Assembly (NCBI GenBank): GCA_022652545.1
Contig: JALCRM010000006.1
Span: 1-64,000, forward strand
DNA: 64,000 nt
DNA from: Lachnospiraceae bacterium
GTDB taxonomy: Bacteria; Bacillota; Clostridia; Lachnospirales; Lachnospiraceae
Direction of reading: 5' to 3'
The notes beneath the pieces are model-generated. The model did not search any database. It was not told the origin of the DNA and saw only the letters and a list, made by a program, of their open reading frames with translations. The position numbers and the translations under genes are program-made. Below, in pieces: positions 7,970 through 16,974 of this stretch; position 1 is the stretch's first letter, and each line of letters begins with the position of its first letter.

Positions 7970-10900
7970 GCGTTATCCTCCGGCTCGCGCCTGTCGGTGC
8001 AGGCCTTCCGCAATTCCTCATAGAGTTTCCGGGCTTCGACAGGCTTCGTGACATAGCCTGTCATCCCTGCCTTCTTTGCACTGTGGAAGCTCTCATCAAA
8101 AGCATCGGCCGTCATGGCAATGATCGGTATGCTTTCCGCATCGCCGCGCTGCAGCGACCTGATGGCTGCCGCTGCCTCGTACCCGTCCATGACCGGCATG
8201 CGGATATCCATGAGGATCGCGTCATAATATCCTTCCGCGGAGCGGCTGAACTTCTCCAGTCCTTCCTTTCCGTCCGCGGCGCAATCTGCAGCTATACCGC
8301 ACTGCTGCAGAAGAATGACGGCGATCTCCGTGTTCAGGTAATTGTCCTCGCAGAGCAGGACACGCAGGCCGCGGAGTTCATCGCCCGTGTATCTGCTGTT
8401 CTCCTGTGCAGGTGCGCTGTCGGCAGGGTCCAGATGCAGATCGACTGTAAAGCAGGTTCCTTTTCCCGGTGTGCTCCGGACACTGATCTCCCCGTCCATG
8501 AGTTCGACGATCTTTTTTACGATGGACAAACCCAGGCCTGTACCGCTTCCGCCTTCTGTCTTCCTGTTCTCCTGCGAGAAGGGTTCAAAGATATACGGCA
8601 GGAACTGCGGCTGTATCCCGATGCCGGTATCCTGCACGACGATCCTGAAGTTATTGCCGTGCACCGGGGGATCCAGCTGCCTGACATACGCGCGCACCGT
8701 ACCGCCGGCCGGCGTAAACTTTATGGCATTGGAAACCAGGTTCAGGAGTATTTTCTGGATCTTCAGCCTGTCTGCCCAAAGTGTGACCTCCGGAAAATCC
8801 TCCGGCCCTGCGACCAGCTTTATGCCCTTCATCTCCGCGGACGGCCGCATGGCGGTGACCACGCTCTCCCCCAGTTCCCTGCCGTTTACCGCTTCGGGCT
8901 GCAGCGTATATTTGCCGCTCTCTATCCGCGAGATCTCCAGCGTATCATTCACAAGGTCCAGCAGCAGTGTTCCGGAGGATCTTATTTTGGTAAGGTATGC
9001 CTGCTTTTTGTCCGGATCGTCCTCGCTGATCGCAAGTTCAGTGAAGCCGATCACACCGTTGAGCGGCGTGCGCAGATCGTGGCTCATGCCGGAAAGGAAC
9101 ATGCTCTTTGCTTCATTGGCGCGCTCTGCGTCATATTTTGCCTGCTGCAGTGCATGGATCTGTTCCTGCTCCCGGCGGTAGGTCTCCGTGATATCCTGCT
9201 GTGCAAACAGGATCTCCTTTTTATCGTCGTTCAGCCATCTGAAGAGGATCTGTTTGTTGCGCCTGCCCTCATCCCCATCCACAACGGTAAAGGAGAATGT
9301 GTAGACCGGACTGCGGAACAGCTCCTCCTGCAGTTTCGGGACAGAGACGCCTTCCAGAAAATTCTGTCTCTCTTCCGGAACGACGGATCTTTCCGCCATT
9401 TTTTCCATTTCCGGAGCATAGGGAGCCTTTTCCATAGCACGGAGGTCTCCCTTATCCTTCCATATCCCGTCATAGATAAGGAAAGTGGAATCCGTCAGAT
9501 CCAGGACATCGATAAAGTCAAAACTGCTTCCGGAGATGCGGGACAGTATTTCCTCGCTGCGTTTCTGTTCCGTGATGTCCTTGGAAAAGACGATCGCCTC
9601 GATGTCTCCCATCTGCGGGTTCTGCATCAGGCAGACCATCGTCTGCACCCACATGCGGCTTTCCCCGCCGATGCGCACCGCGTAATTTTCCATGACCTGT
9701 CTGCGGCCGTTTCTGTACTCTTCGATCAGGTTTTCACAGGTAAACCGGCGGAGGACCCTCTGCCTCGCCTCTTCGTTCAGTACCATGCCGGCCATCGCGG
9801 CTGTGCTCGCATCGGCCGTTTTCTGCCTGATCGCTTCCTCCATCTCACGGTGAGGACTGAACACACTGATACAGGTGTTCCTCGTAATGTCGAGCTGTGC
9901 GCTGAAAACGGCGTCGATCAGTTCGGAAGTGATCTGTCCGCGCAGTTTCTCGTACTCTTCCTGTGCTTCCTTCTGTGAAGTAATATTCTGCCCGCAGCAG
10001 TGGACCGTGAGAAGACGGCCGTTTTCGTCCGTGATCCTGTGAAAAGTCATGTGCTCATACTGCTGCGACTCCTGCTTCGGAAGCCGGAAGCGGAACTCGC
10101 AGGAAGCGCTGTCTTCTCCGTTTTCAATTGCCCGGTAAACCCCGAGAAATTTATCGCGATCCCTTTCGTCGACATAGCTGACCATGGAATCGGGCACATT
10201 TTCAATGACAAACGGCAGTCCCAGCTTCCTGATGATCTCTCCGGTATAGCCGTTTGTCGCCATATTGGCCTGATGTTTTTCCGGCTCATACGTCCAGATG
10301 ACCAGTCTCGAAGCCTGCGCGGCGTCCTCGTAAAGTTTCTGGTACCGCTCCGTCTCCTGCTCTGCCTTCTTTTCCGCAGTGACATCCATGATCAGCAGCA
10401 TGACCGCGTCATGGCCGCACCAGTGGATGGGGATCTTGGTATACTGTTCCCACTTCCCCGTGTCCGGTTCAAAGACCACCTTCGCCGCGGTCTCCGTGCG
10501 CCCGCCCTCATTCAGAAAACAGCTTTCGCACACTTCCCTTCTGCCGAAAAGATAGGAATGACAGGTCTGGTCCAGGAGATTGCTGCCGCTGTGCCCCGCA
10601 TTCCTGGCTTTCCGGTTGGCGTACAGCACCTCCAGGGTTTCCCGGTCCAGCACGAAAGCCATGCGGTCCGAAGTATCCAGGATCTCCTGGTATATGCCGC
10701 CCTCCTCCGTCATATTGGAAAAGTTGGCGATGATCAACGGCCTGCCGTCCATGCTGCCGCAGGTATGTGCATGCACATGGATCCATTCAAATCCTTTTTC
10801 TTTGTGAAAAACACGGTAATAATGTTCAAACGGAAGCCCTGTCCGGATGCTCTGCACAGTGGCCTTCTGCAGTGCGGCCCTGTCCTCCGGTATCGTCAGG

Positions 10901-11079
10901 TCCATCGCGTCATGCTCCGTGATCTTCAGATACTCTTCGCGGGAAAGATCGAGCAGGGCCGGTATATTTTCAGACAGGAACAGTGTCTCCAGCGCTCCGT
11001 CCGGGGACACATGATAGATCGCCGTATTGATCGGCGTCAGCCTGGTAAAGTTCTCCAGTGTTTCCTTTGTGATATCCAT
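7966..11079 (-). CDS. PAS-domain hybrid sensor histidine kinase with C-terminal receiver, 1037 aa
   Basis: A large, apparently soluble hybrid kinase. The first about 640 residues hold a series of PAS-like sensor modules (for example IYHVSPDGALETLF at the N terminus, and repeated segments ending in the FxNITxQK-type motif). HisKA follows with SHDLRTPLNG near residue 666, then HATPase with LVSNAIKFTPAGG and QDTGIGIQ, and a receiver with ILMDIRMPVMDG near 954. No transmembrane segment is evident, so the signal is probably intracellular. The start is set at ATG 11079, 9 nt after an AAAGGA ribosome site; a longer frame opens upstream but lacks one. The promoter at 11178-11206 serves this operon. 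There is no output domain, as in its two membrane-bound neighbours. Confidence 0.9.
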   Translation of the reverse strand: MDITKETLENFTRLTPINTAIYHVSPDGALETLFLSENIPALLDLSREEYLKITEHDAMDLTIPEDRAALQKATVQSIRTGLPFEHYYRVFHKEKGFEWIHVHAHTCGSMDGRPLIIANFSNMTEEGGIYQEILDTSDRMAFVLDRETLEVLYANRKARNAGHSGSNLLDQTCHSYLFGRREVCESCFLNEGGRTETAAKVVFEPDTGKWEQYTKIPIHWCGHDAVMLLIMDVTAEKKAEQETERYQKLYEDAAQASRLVIWTYEPEKHQANMATNGYTGEIIRKLGLPFVIENVPDSMVSYVDERDRDKFLGVYRAIENGEDSASCEFRFRLPKQESQQYEHMTFHRITDENGRLLTVHCCGQNITSQKEAQEEYEKLRGQITSELIDAVFSAQLDITRNTCISVFSPHREMEEAIRQKTADASTAAMAGMVLNEEARQRVLRRFTCENLIEEYRNGRRQVMENYAVRIGGESRMWVQTMVCLMQNPQMGDIEAIVFSKDITEQKRSEEILSRISGSSFDFIDVLDLTDSTFLIYDGIWKDKGDLRAMEKAPYAPEMEKMAERSVVPEERQNFLEGVSVPKLQEELFRSPVYTFSFTVVDGDEGRRNKQILFRWLNDDKKEILFAQQDITETYRREQEQIHALQQAKYDAERANEAKSMFLSGMSHDLRTPLNGVIGFTELAISEDDPDKKQAYLTKIRSSGTLLLDLVNDTLEISRIESGKYTLQPEAVNGRELGESVVTAMRPSAEMKGIKLVAGPEDFPEVTLWADRLKIQKILLNLVSNAIKFTPAGGTVRAYVRQLDPPVHGNNFRIVVQDTGIGIQPQFLPYIFEPFSQENRKTEGGSGTGLGLSIVKKIVELMDGEISVRSTPGKGTCFTVDLHLDPADSAPAQENSRYTGDELRGLRVLLCEDNYLNTEIAVILLQQCGIAADCAADGKEGLEKFSRSAEGYYDAILMDIRMPVMDGYEAAAAIRSLQRGDAESIPIIAMTADAFDESFHSAKKAGMTGYVTKPVEARKLYEELRKACTDRREPEDNA

Positions 11080-11177
11080 GTCTGAATCCTTTCTGAATTT
11101 CCCTGGCCGGGAGAATATCCGGGAGCCTTTGCGTCCCGTCAGAACAGATCCAGCCATTGCTGCCGGCTGGTACACTC

Positions 11178-11206
11178 AGTTTAGCATCCGGGTTGCGGCT
11201 GCACAA
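11178..11206 (-). promoter_or_regulatory. candidate sigma-A promoter for the sensor-kinase operon
   Basis: On the minus strand TTGTGC (11206-11201) and TAAACT (11183-11178) are separated by exactly 17 bp, with an extended TG-n just before the -10. The -35 lies in the T-rich tail of the terminator that ends the lpdB transcript. The leader to the ATG at 11079 would be about 90 nt and contains a small hairpin (CCAGCC/GGCTGG). Confidence 0.6.
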
Positions 11207-11232
11207 GAAAAGAGCCGGAATTTCCCGGCTCT
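11201..11232 (-). terminator. Rho-independent terminator after lpdB
   Basis: On the minus strand an 8-bp stem AGAGCCGG/CCGGCTCT with a 6-nt loop is followed by TTTCTTG. It lies 55 nt beyond the lpdB stop and separates the tannin operon from the kinase operon. Confidence 0.75.
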
Positions 11233-11286
11233 GTCCCTGCTTTTTACATGTTTTGCTTTTTACATGTCTTTTTCAGCTTTTTCCGT

Positions 11287-11901
11287 TCATGTACCCGTCC
11301 ACGGCCGGTAGCCTTCCGCTGTCAGTCCGAACTGCATGAGCACCTTGCCGCAGATCTGGTCGATCTCATCCTGGAGCGTCTTCTGCCCGCTGTAAAAGGT
11401 AAGTACGGGAGGAACTATGACACAGCCGAGCTCGGCAGCGGTTTCCAGATTGCGCAGATGCAGTTTTGAAAACGGCATCTCACGCGGTACCAGCACGACT
11501 TTTCTGCCTTCCTTCATACAGACGTCTGCGGCGCGCTGTACCAGATTGTCCGCATAGCCGGTCACGATGCCTGCCAGTGTCTTCATGCTGCAGGGCATTA
11601 CGATCATTCCGTCCGTAGGATAAGACCCGCTGGAAATCACAGCCCCCAGGTCGCTTTCTTCGTACACCCTGTCGCAGAGATCCGTCAGTCTGCTGACGGG
11701 AGTGCTGCTCTCCAGGCTCCACGTCAGTTTTGCACCCTCGCTCAGGATCAGGTGCACTTCACAGGGTTCCGCCCTGCTGCCTTTCTCCGCAGTGCCGGCC
11801 GGCCCGGTTTCCGCCATGCGGCGTGCGGATTTCAGCATGCGGACGAGCGTCAGGCTCATTTCCACGCCGGATGCACCTGTAACTGCCACGATCAGCCTCA
11901 T
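11287..11901 (-). CDS. lpdB: UbiX-type flavin prenyltransferase, gallate decarboxylase accessory subunit LpdB
   Basis: UbiX/Pad1-family enzyme that prenylates FMN to make the cofactor of UbiD-type decarboxylases. The Rossmann start VAVTGASGVEMS, the central SGSYPTDGMIVMPCSMKTLAGI segment and RKVVLVPREMPFSKLHLRN are all characteristic. At 204 residues it is slightly longer than usual because of a Gly/Ala/Glu-rich insertion around residues 28-45. The ATG follows AGGAGG at ideal spacing, 22 nt after lpdC. In Lactiplantibacillus plantarum LpdB works with LpdC in gallate decarboxylation; the adjacent lpdC, lpdD and tannases make the same role likely here, rather than ubiquinone synthesis. Confidence 0.92.
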   Translation of the reverse strand: MRLIVAVTGASGVEMSLTLVRMLKSARRMAETGPAGTAEKGSRAEPCEVHLILSEGAKLTWSLESSTPVSRLTDLCDRVYEESDLGAVISSGSYPTDGMIVMPCSMKTLAGIVTGYADNLVQRAADVCMKEGRKVVLVPREMPFSKLHLRNLETAAELGCVIVPPVLTFYSGQKTLQDEIDQICGKVLMQFGLTAEGYRPWTGT

Positions 11902-11923
11902 GCCCGTCCTCCTGTTTTCCTTC

Positions 11924-13396
11924 TCAGCGAAGGACCTCTGCCCATTTTTCTTTGTCTATCTCCATAAATTTAGCGCGCTCAAACCTGGCCTTCTGGTCGA
12001 AAGGTACCGTGCAGTCAAAAATGCATTTGCACGCCACACCGACAGCCCGGATATCCGGCGAATACGCCGGATTGTTGGACGGATCCAGCGGATGGCACTG
12101 CACGCCCGGGATCATGACCAGATCCCTGTCGGCCTGGAAACGCGTCGTCATCGCCCACATCACATCCCTGACATCGAAAGGATCGACGTCCTCATCCACC
12201 AGGTACACATGCTTCAATTCCGCAAAGGCGGAAAATGCAAGCAAAGCCGCCTGCCTCTGCCTTCCTTCGTCTGACGGCACACTCTTCCTGAACTGCAGGA
12301 CGGCAATGTATTTTCCGCCGCCGCTCGAGGCGCAGTAGACATTCAGCAGTTTTCCGGGCATGGCCTTTTCCACCATCGTCAGGATGCTTGCCTCGGTAGG
12401 TATGCCCGCCATGGAAACATGCTCCTCGCTGGGACCTATACAGGTCTGCAGGATCGGATGTTTTCTCGTCGTCACGGCCTTTACGCGGATGACAGGCAGG
12501 GAAGGGTTGGCCGGACCGCAGTAGCCCGGGAACTCCGGCATGGCCTTGCCGGTATGTGTATTCTGGTCTTCGGCAACGCGCACGCCGGGCAGGATCTCGC
12601 CTTCGATGACATATTCCGCACTCGCGATCGCCTGCTCCGGTATCGTCAGGCACTGCACCATGCGCACAGGCTCTTTGCGTATCGCACCGGCTATGGACAG
12701 TTCGTTGTATCCGAGCGGCGTTGTCGGTGCTTCGAAACAGGAGGAAACCTCAATGGCAGGATCCACGCCTATGCTCACGGAGATCGGCAGCGGTCTGCCG
12801 CTCTTCTCGGCAAGTTCCCTGAAATAGCCGATATGCCTTGCGCCGGGCTGCAAGAAGATCGAGATCTCATTCGCGGACTGCAGGCACAGACGGTGGATCG
12901 TCACATCGTGGTCTCCGTTCTCAGGGTTGGACGCGTAGCACATGCCAAGAGTGATATACGGTCCCGCATCTTCCGGCGTGTTGGTAGGCGCCGGGACCAG
13001 TTTCCGGATGTCAAAACCCGGTTCCGTCGCATAGTGGACGATCTCCTGGCACGGTGCCTGGTCGTTCGGCACGGTCACCGGGGCGATCGGATGCGCAACG
13101 CTGTCCTTCAGAAGAAAAGCCAGCTTTTTCGGATCGGTGTCCAGCAGCATGCCGACACGCCTGCGGCTTGCCAGCAGGCCGATCAGAACGCGCGCGTCCG
13201 GATGCCCTTTGACACTGTCAAAGAGCATGGCCGGTCCTTCCTTCGTGGGCCGCTCCACTGTGCCGCCGGCGCCTACATAACGGTAAACGCCGGAAAGTTC
13301 CGCCGCCGGATCCACATCGATGTCAGTTTCAAGAAACTGCCCCGGAACGCCTTTGAGCAGTTCCAGGGCCGATCTCAGGTCATTGACTTTATTCAT
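11924..13396 (-). CDS. lpdC: UbiD-family gallate decarboxylase catalytic subunit LpdC, 490 aa
   Basis: Prenyl-FMN-dependent decarboxylase expected to convert gallate to pyrogallol (and perhaps protocatechuate to catechol). The length equals that known for L. plantarum LpdC (490 aa, from memory). Typical UbiD features are the N-terminal VYRYVGAGGTVE region, the YNELSIAGAIRKEPV segment, SAEYVIEGEI, and the catalytic-region stretch EDQNTHTGKAMPEFPGYCGP followed by an Arg-rich metal and prenyl-FMN pocket. Its ATG overlaps the tanA stop by 4 nt (ATGA), so it is coupled to the tannase. The other UbiD clades (UbiD proper, phenolic-acid or ferulic-acid decarboxylases) are less likely given the tannase context. 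Confidence 0.9.
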   Translation of the reverse strand: MNKVNDLRSALELLKGVPGQFLETDIDVDPAAELSGVYRYVGAGGTVERPTKEGPAMLFDSVKGHPDARVLIGLLASRRRVGMLLDTDPKKLAFLLKDSVAHPIAPVTVPNDQAPCQEIVHYATEPGFDIRKLVPAPTNTPEDAGPYITLGMCYASNPENGDHDVTIHRLCLQSANEISIFLQPGARHIGYFRELAEKSGRPLPISVSIGVDPAIEVSSCFEAPTTPLGYNELSIAGAIRKEPVRMVQCLTIPEQAIASAEYVIEGEILPGVRVAEDQNTHTGKAMPEFPGYCGPANPSLPVIRVKAVTTRKHPILQTCIGPSEEHVSMAGIPTEASILTMVEKAMPGKLLNVYCASSGGGKYIAVLQFRKSVPSDEGRQRQAALLAFSAFAELKHVYLVDEDVDPFDVRDVMWAMTTRFQADRDLVMIPGVQCHPLDPSNNPAYSPDIRAVGVACKCIFDCTVPFDQKARFERAKFMEIDKEKWAEVLR

Positions 13397-15384
13397 CCTT
13401 TTACACAGTCCTCCACCCAGGTGATGAAATTCGATGTGGAGTCCCCGGTACGCTCCGCCATCGTGTGGCCCAGTCCCCAGACAGTTGCAAAATCAACGGT
13501 ATTCCCGCTGTCATAGTTTTCAGCCGCAAGCGCCAGATTCACTTCCGTGGAGAGCGCTGTATCGCCCTGATCCAGACCCGTGCGGATCCTCCAGTTCTTC
13601 GCAACGTTGGAGGTCCTGTAGCCCGCATAGCTGTCACAGAGGTAATAGAGCGGCGTGTACATATTGATACGGTAATCGACCGTATGTCCCTGTGCATCCT
13701 GTTTTGCAAGGTCTGCTGTAAAGTCGGCCTCGTAATCCGTCCCGGTCACCAGGCCGGCGAGTGTTGCGTCAAAGTGCGCACCGTTTCCGTCCGCATAGCC
13801 GAACAGCGTATTTTCACCCTGTCCCCTGTCGAGTTCGTCAAACGCGCCGAGGCCCTTGGAGGCCACCTTCATGGCTTTGACAAAATCGGCCATGGAAGTG
13901 ATCTTCGCGGTATTGGAGGAAGCGTCGTACGTGACCCACGTATAAGGCGCATTCAATGCATCTATGTAATCCTGCGCCGTATCATAGGTTCCGGAAAGCG
14001 AGACGGCCGCCGACGCGCCGGTCGAACTGCGGTTGATATTGTCGATCGCCGCAAAGTCCGCCGTCGAAGTCCCGGAAGCTGCCGCAGCACTCTGCGCATC
14101 CGCAGTGCCTGCCGCAGATGCCGCCGCGGAAGAAGCACCGGCCGCCGCATCGGGAGCCTGCCCTGCCGGCATGCCGCTCATGGCCATGCCCGCGCCGTCG
14201 GGCTTCTGCCCGTCCGGCATACCGCCGCCCATCATTCCTCTTCCCATCATACCGCCGCCGGACTGCACGGTGTAAGGAAAAGTCGTGTCGGAAAGGAAAT
14301 TGTTCAGCGAAGTCTCCACCACACCCACGAGATAATCATAGTAGCTGCCCGCCTGGTAGATCCCGTCGGAGGATTCCCCGAGCGTCAGTACGTTTCCGTT
14401 TTCATCCCTGATGCCAAGGGCGTTGATGTATTTTGCATATGCCTCCGCGAGGCCGTCCGAGATCGCCTGATCGCTGTCGCTCAGATCCGTTCTCGTCACG
14501 CCCATATTCCATTCGTAGGCTTCATCGGCTTCGTCGAGATTGGTGATGGGGCACCAGCACATTGCCCCTTCCACGGCATCGCTCACGCCCGTCACGGCGC
14601 CGATCGCCGTCAGGTAATCATCGTAAAGGGCACTGTCTCCGCTCGCCCCGAGAACCGCGCTCTGCGCGCCGCCCCCGCTCATGCCGAAAGAGTAGATCTC
14701 CTGCATATCGCCCGGTATCAAACCTTCGTTATAACGTGTATAGCGGATGGCCGCCTTGAGATCCGTCACGCCCGAGGGAGCACCCGCATCGCGGCCGCGG
14801 CACCCCGGCCAGATATAGACAAAACCTGCCGCGCAGTAATCCGCCACTTCCGAACTGTAATCGGTCGGCGCAGCCTGTGCCGCATAACCGGGCGTGTTCA
14901 CCGGCAGTACCACGGGCGCTGTTTCGGCGGTATAGCTTCCCGCTTTTGCGGTTTTATTGATCGTGCAGGTATACGTCCCGTCCCCGTTGTCCGTCGCGTC
15001 AAAATAAGCGCCCGGCACGAAAAATCCCATCGTCTCGTAGGCGGTGTCGGCAGGCGTTTCGCAATAGGATATTCCTGTCTGATAGTAAACATCATCGTCC
15101 GAATTGTAGTTCCATTTTGACATATCCACCTGCGAAAGGCCTGTCTTGACCTCACCCGAGGAAAGGGTCGTAACGGACACAGCCTCTGCCGCTGCATCCG
15201 CAGCTGCCGCATCGGATGAAGAGGCCGCCGCGGAAGAAGCCTCCGCCGAAGCCGCGGTCGCGGCTGCCGCCGTGGATGCCGCGGCAGAAGAAGCGCCTGC
15301 GGATGAGGCTGCGGAACTGCCGCAGCCGGTCATCGCCAGGGTGGAAACAGTCAATGCAAGGGCTATCAGTTTCTTGTTTTTCAT
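13393..15384 (-). CDS. tanA: secreted lipoprotein tannase (TanA-like), 663 aa
   Basis: Surface-anchored tannin acyl hydrolase expected to cleave galloyl esters outside the cell. A lipobox-type signal (LAMTGCG, Cys about residue 21) is followed by an Ala/Ser linker of about 45 residues, then an alpha/beta hydrolase. The nucleophile is in YSFGMSGGGAQS; candidate Asp and His are in RTGLDQGDTALS and WGLGHTMAE near the C terminus, mirroring the Ser-Asp-His order of L. plantarum tannase. The segment CWCPITNLDEADEAYEWNMG matches its neighbour tanB. Residues about 370-448 form a Gly/Met/Pro then Ala/Ser low-complexity insert. A GGAGG site precedes the ATG; the stop overlaps lpdC. A feruloyl or other phenolic esterase is the alternative. 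Confidence 0.85.
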   Translation of the reverse strand: MKNKKLIALALTVSTLAMTGCGSSAASSAGASSAAASTAAAATAASAEASSAAASSSDAAAADAAAEAVSVTTLSSGEVKTGLSQVDMSKWNYNSDDDVYYQTGISYCETPADTAYETMGFFVPGAYFDATDNGDGTYTCTINKTAKAGSYTAETAPVVLPVNTPGYAAQAAPTDYSSEVADYCAAGFVYIWPGCRGRDAGAPSGVTDLKAAIRYTRYNEGLIPGDMQEIYSFGMSGGGAQSAVLGASGDSALYDDYLTAIGAVTGVSDAVEGAMCWCPITNLDEADEAYEWNMGVTRTDLSDSDQAISDGLAEAYAKYINALGIRDENGNVLTLGESSDGIYQAGSYYDYLVGVVETSLNNFLSDTTFPYTVQSGGGMMGRGMMGGGMPDGQKPDGAGMAMSGMPAGQAPDAAAGASSAAASAAGTADAQSAAAASGTSTADFAAIDNINRSSTGASAAVSLSGTYDTAQDYIDALNAPYTWVTYDASSNTAKITSMADFVKAMKVASKGLGAFDELDRGQGENTLFGYADGNGAHFDATLAGLVTGTDYEADFTADLAKQDAQGHTVDYRINMYTPLYYLCDSYAGYRTSNVAKNWRIRTGLDQGDTALSTEVNLALAAENYDSGNTVDFATVWGLGHTMAERTGDSTSNFITWVEDCVKG

Positions 15385-15480
15385 CGGTATCCTCCGTGAT
15401 CGGGGTCTGTCTTTGCTGTTGTCGTTGTGAAATCCGCCTTCGTCGCCCGATCCCGGTGATCAGGATAAAACGGCGCTGTG

Positions 15481-16974
15481 TCAGTTTTGTGAAGAAGCAC
15501 AGATGCGGTCGATCCAGGCAAACATCTCGTCGAGATCGTAATCCCCCGCATGCGGTATGCCCCAGGGATGCGCTATGTCGCAGTCGAATCCTGCCCCGGT
15601 GAGGCTGAGCGCCAGCATCTCCGAAACCGCAAGGGAAGTGTCCCTGTCCACCGCACCGTGCCGGATCCTGAAATGCGCGGCCTTCACCGCATCCGGATCC
15701 CCGATGTAGTTCATCGGATTCATCAGACGCACCTGAGCCGCATCCGCCGCCCCGGCGCCTGTTTTGTCATGGCCCATGGAGAAGTCCGTAAAATGCCTGA
15801 ACCGGATATCCGCCGAACCGAAAAGTTCATTCTCAGCCGTATGCAGCGACATACTGTCGAAAGCCGGTGTCTCCTTCATCCTGGTGCGGAACCGCACGAA
15901 AGCATCGAAATCGATCCCCGTCACCCTGCCGTTCGAAACTGTCAGGGCCGGGCACTCCGCAGGGGAAGGCGCCGTGTTGCGCGCCGAATGGCGCACGCCT
16001 TCGTACTTGCCGGCCGCCGTGCGCTCACCGGGTTTCCCGGAAGCCAGGCGGTCCAGTTCTTTCTGTGCCGATGCCATGATCAGGGTCGCCGTATGTTCCC
16101 GGAAGGTGCCTTTTCCATCCGCGTCGAGCCTCATCGGAAGCCCTTTTTCATCTCTGAGCCCAAGGCTGTTCAGGTATGCCGGGAACAGTTTTTTCAGTTC
16201 TCCGGACAGCTCCTTCTGTTCCTCCGACATCTCCGCATCGACCGGTGTCATGCGTGGCCTGTCTTCACCGGGAGCCGGCGGATCCATCTGCATCCTGTGA
16301 TAATCGTCAAGGCCTGCGAATTCCCACTCATACGCCATATCCGCGTGGTCCAGATTGGTGATCGGGCAGTAGCAGGAAGCCGCAAAGATCGAATCGTCCG
16401 CTTCTGCTGCACCCATCCTGCGCAGCGCCGGTAAATAATCGGGATGGTTTCCCGTAGCGCCCAGCAGGGAGGAAAGCGCGCCGCCTGCGCTGGTGCCGTT
16501 GGAAATGATCCTGTCCGTATCTCCCGGAACTTTTCCTTTATTGGATTTCAGGTACCGGACGGCCGCCTTCAGGTCCAGGATCGCCGCGGGGGCAACGCCG
16601 ATATTCTGCCCCGCCGCATTTTTCATGCCTCTGCCGCGCACACCGGGCGATACGACCACATAGCCGTGTAAAAGAGCGTAAAAAGCGGTGTTGGTCTCCT
16701 GCATGAAGAAATCTCTTCCCGGTCTTTCCTCCGGTCCCGGCATATAGCCGCCGACCGAGTTCTGCAGCAGGATCGGAGCTGTTGCGAGGCTGTATCCTCC
16801 GATGCTCTTTCCCTGGTAATACTCTTCCGGCACAAAGATGGAAAGGCGCTGCTGCGCGGCATCCTCCGGAGCTTCAACATAAGGGATGTGTTCAAAGGCC
16901 CTGTAGACGCATCTCCTGCTCTCCTGCATCAGATCAATGACCTGATACCTGCTGTCATCAAACGTCATATTCAT
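15481..16974 (-). CDS. tanB: intracellular tannase, subtype B (TanB), 497 aa
   Basis: Cytoplasmic tannase close to L. plantarum TanB. It lacks a signal peptide. Diagnostic segments are TAPILLQNSVGGYMPGP, YVVVSPGVRGRG, the nucleophile elbow SNGTSAGGALSSLLGA, CYCPITNLDHADMAYEWEF, RIRHGAVDRDTS (catalytic Asp) and the C-terminal WGIPHAGDYDLDEMFAWID (catalytic His). The family hydrolyses galloyl and protocatechuoyl esters. Its ATG overlaps the GPH symporter stop by 4 nt, tying uptake to intracellular hydrolysis. A separate lipoprotein tannase downstream gives the pair of extracellular and intracellular enzymes known from tannin-degrading lactobacilli and streptococci. Confidence 0.95.
   Translation of the reverse strand: MNMTFDDSRYQVIDLMQESRRCVYRAFEHIPYVEAPEDAAQQRLSIFVPEEYYQGKSIGGYSLATAPILLQNSVGGYMPGPEERPGRDFFMQETNTAFYALLHGYVVVSPGVRGRGMKNAAGQNIGVAPAAILDLKAAVRYLKSNKGKVPGDTDRIISNGTSAGGALSSLLGATGNHPDYLPALRRMGAAEADDSIFAASCYCPITNLDHADMAYEWEFAGLDDYHRMQMDPPAPGEDRPRMTPVDAEMSEEQKELSGELKKLFPAYLNSLGLRDEKGLPMRLDADGKGTFREHTATLIMASAQKELDRLASGKPGERTAAGKYEGVRHSARNTAPSPAECPALTVSNGRVTGIDFDAFVRFRTRMKETPAFDSMSLHTAENELFGSADIRFRHFTDFSMGHDKTGAGAADAAQVRLMNPMNYIGDPDAVKAAHFRIRHGAVDRDTSLAVSEMLALSLTGAGFDCDIAHPWGIPHAGDYDLDEMFAWIDRICASSQN

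Noticed and set aside
7906..9978. Open frame of 690 codons on the plus strand opposite the PAS kinase
   Set aside because: Antisense shadow of a clear kinase gene; translation shows no domain.
11115..11135. Leader segment of the PAS-kinase operon contains GGGACGCAAAGGC on the minus strand, recalling the 3' core of a c-di-GMP-I riboswitch
   Set aside because: The 5' half with the conserved A-rich core and the tetraloop/receptor elements is missing; the upstream hairpin CCAGCC/GGCTGG does not match. Probably chance.
11079..11175. N-terminal extension of the PAS kinase from an upstream ATG at 11175
   Set aside because: It would begin inside the promoter region and has no ribosome site; the ATG at 11079 has AAAGGA.
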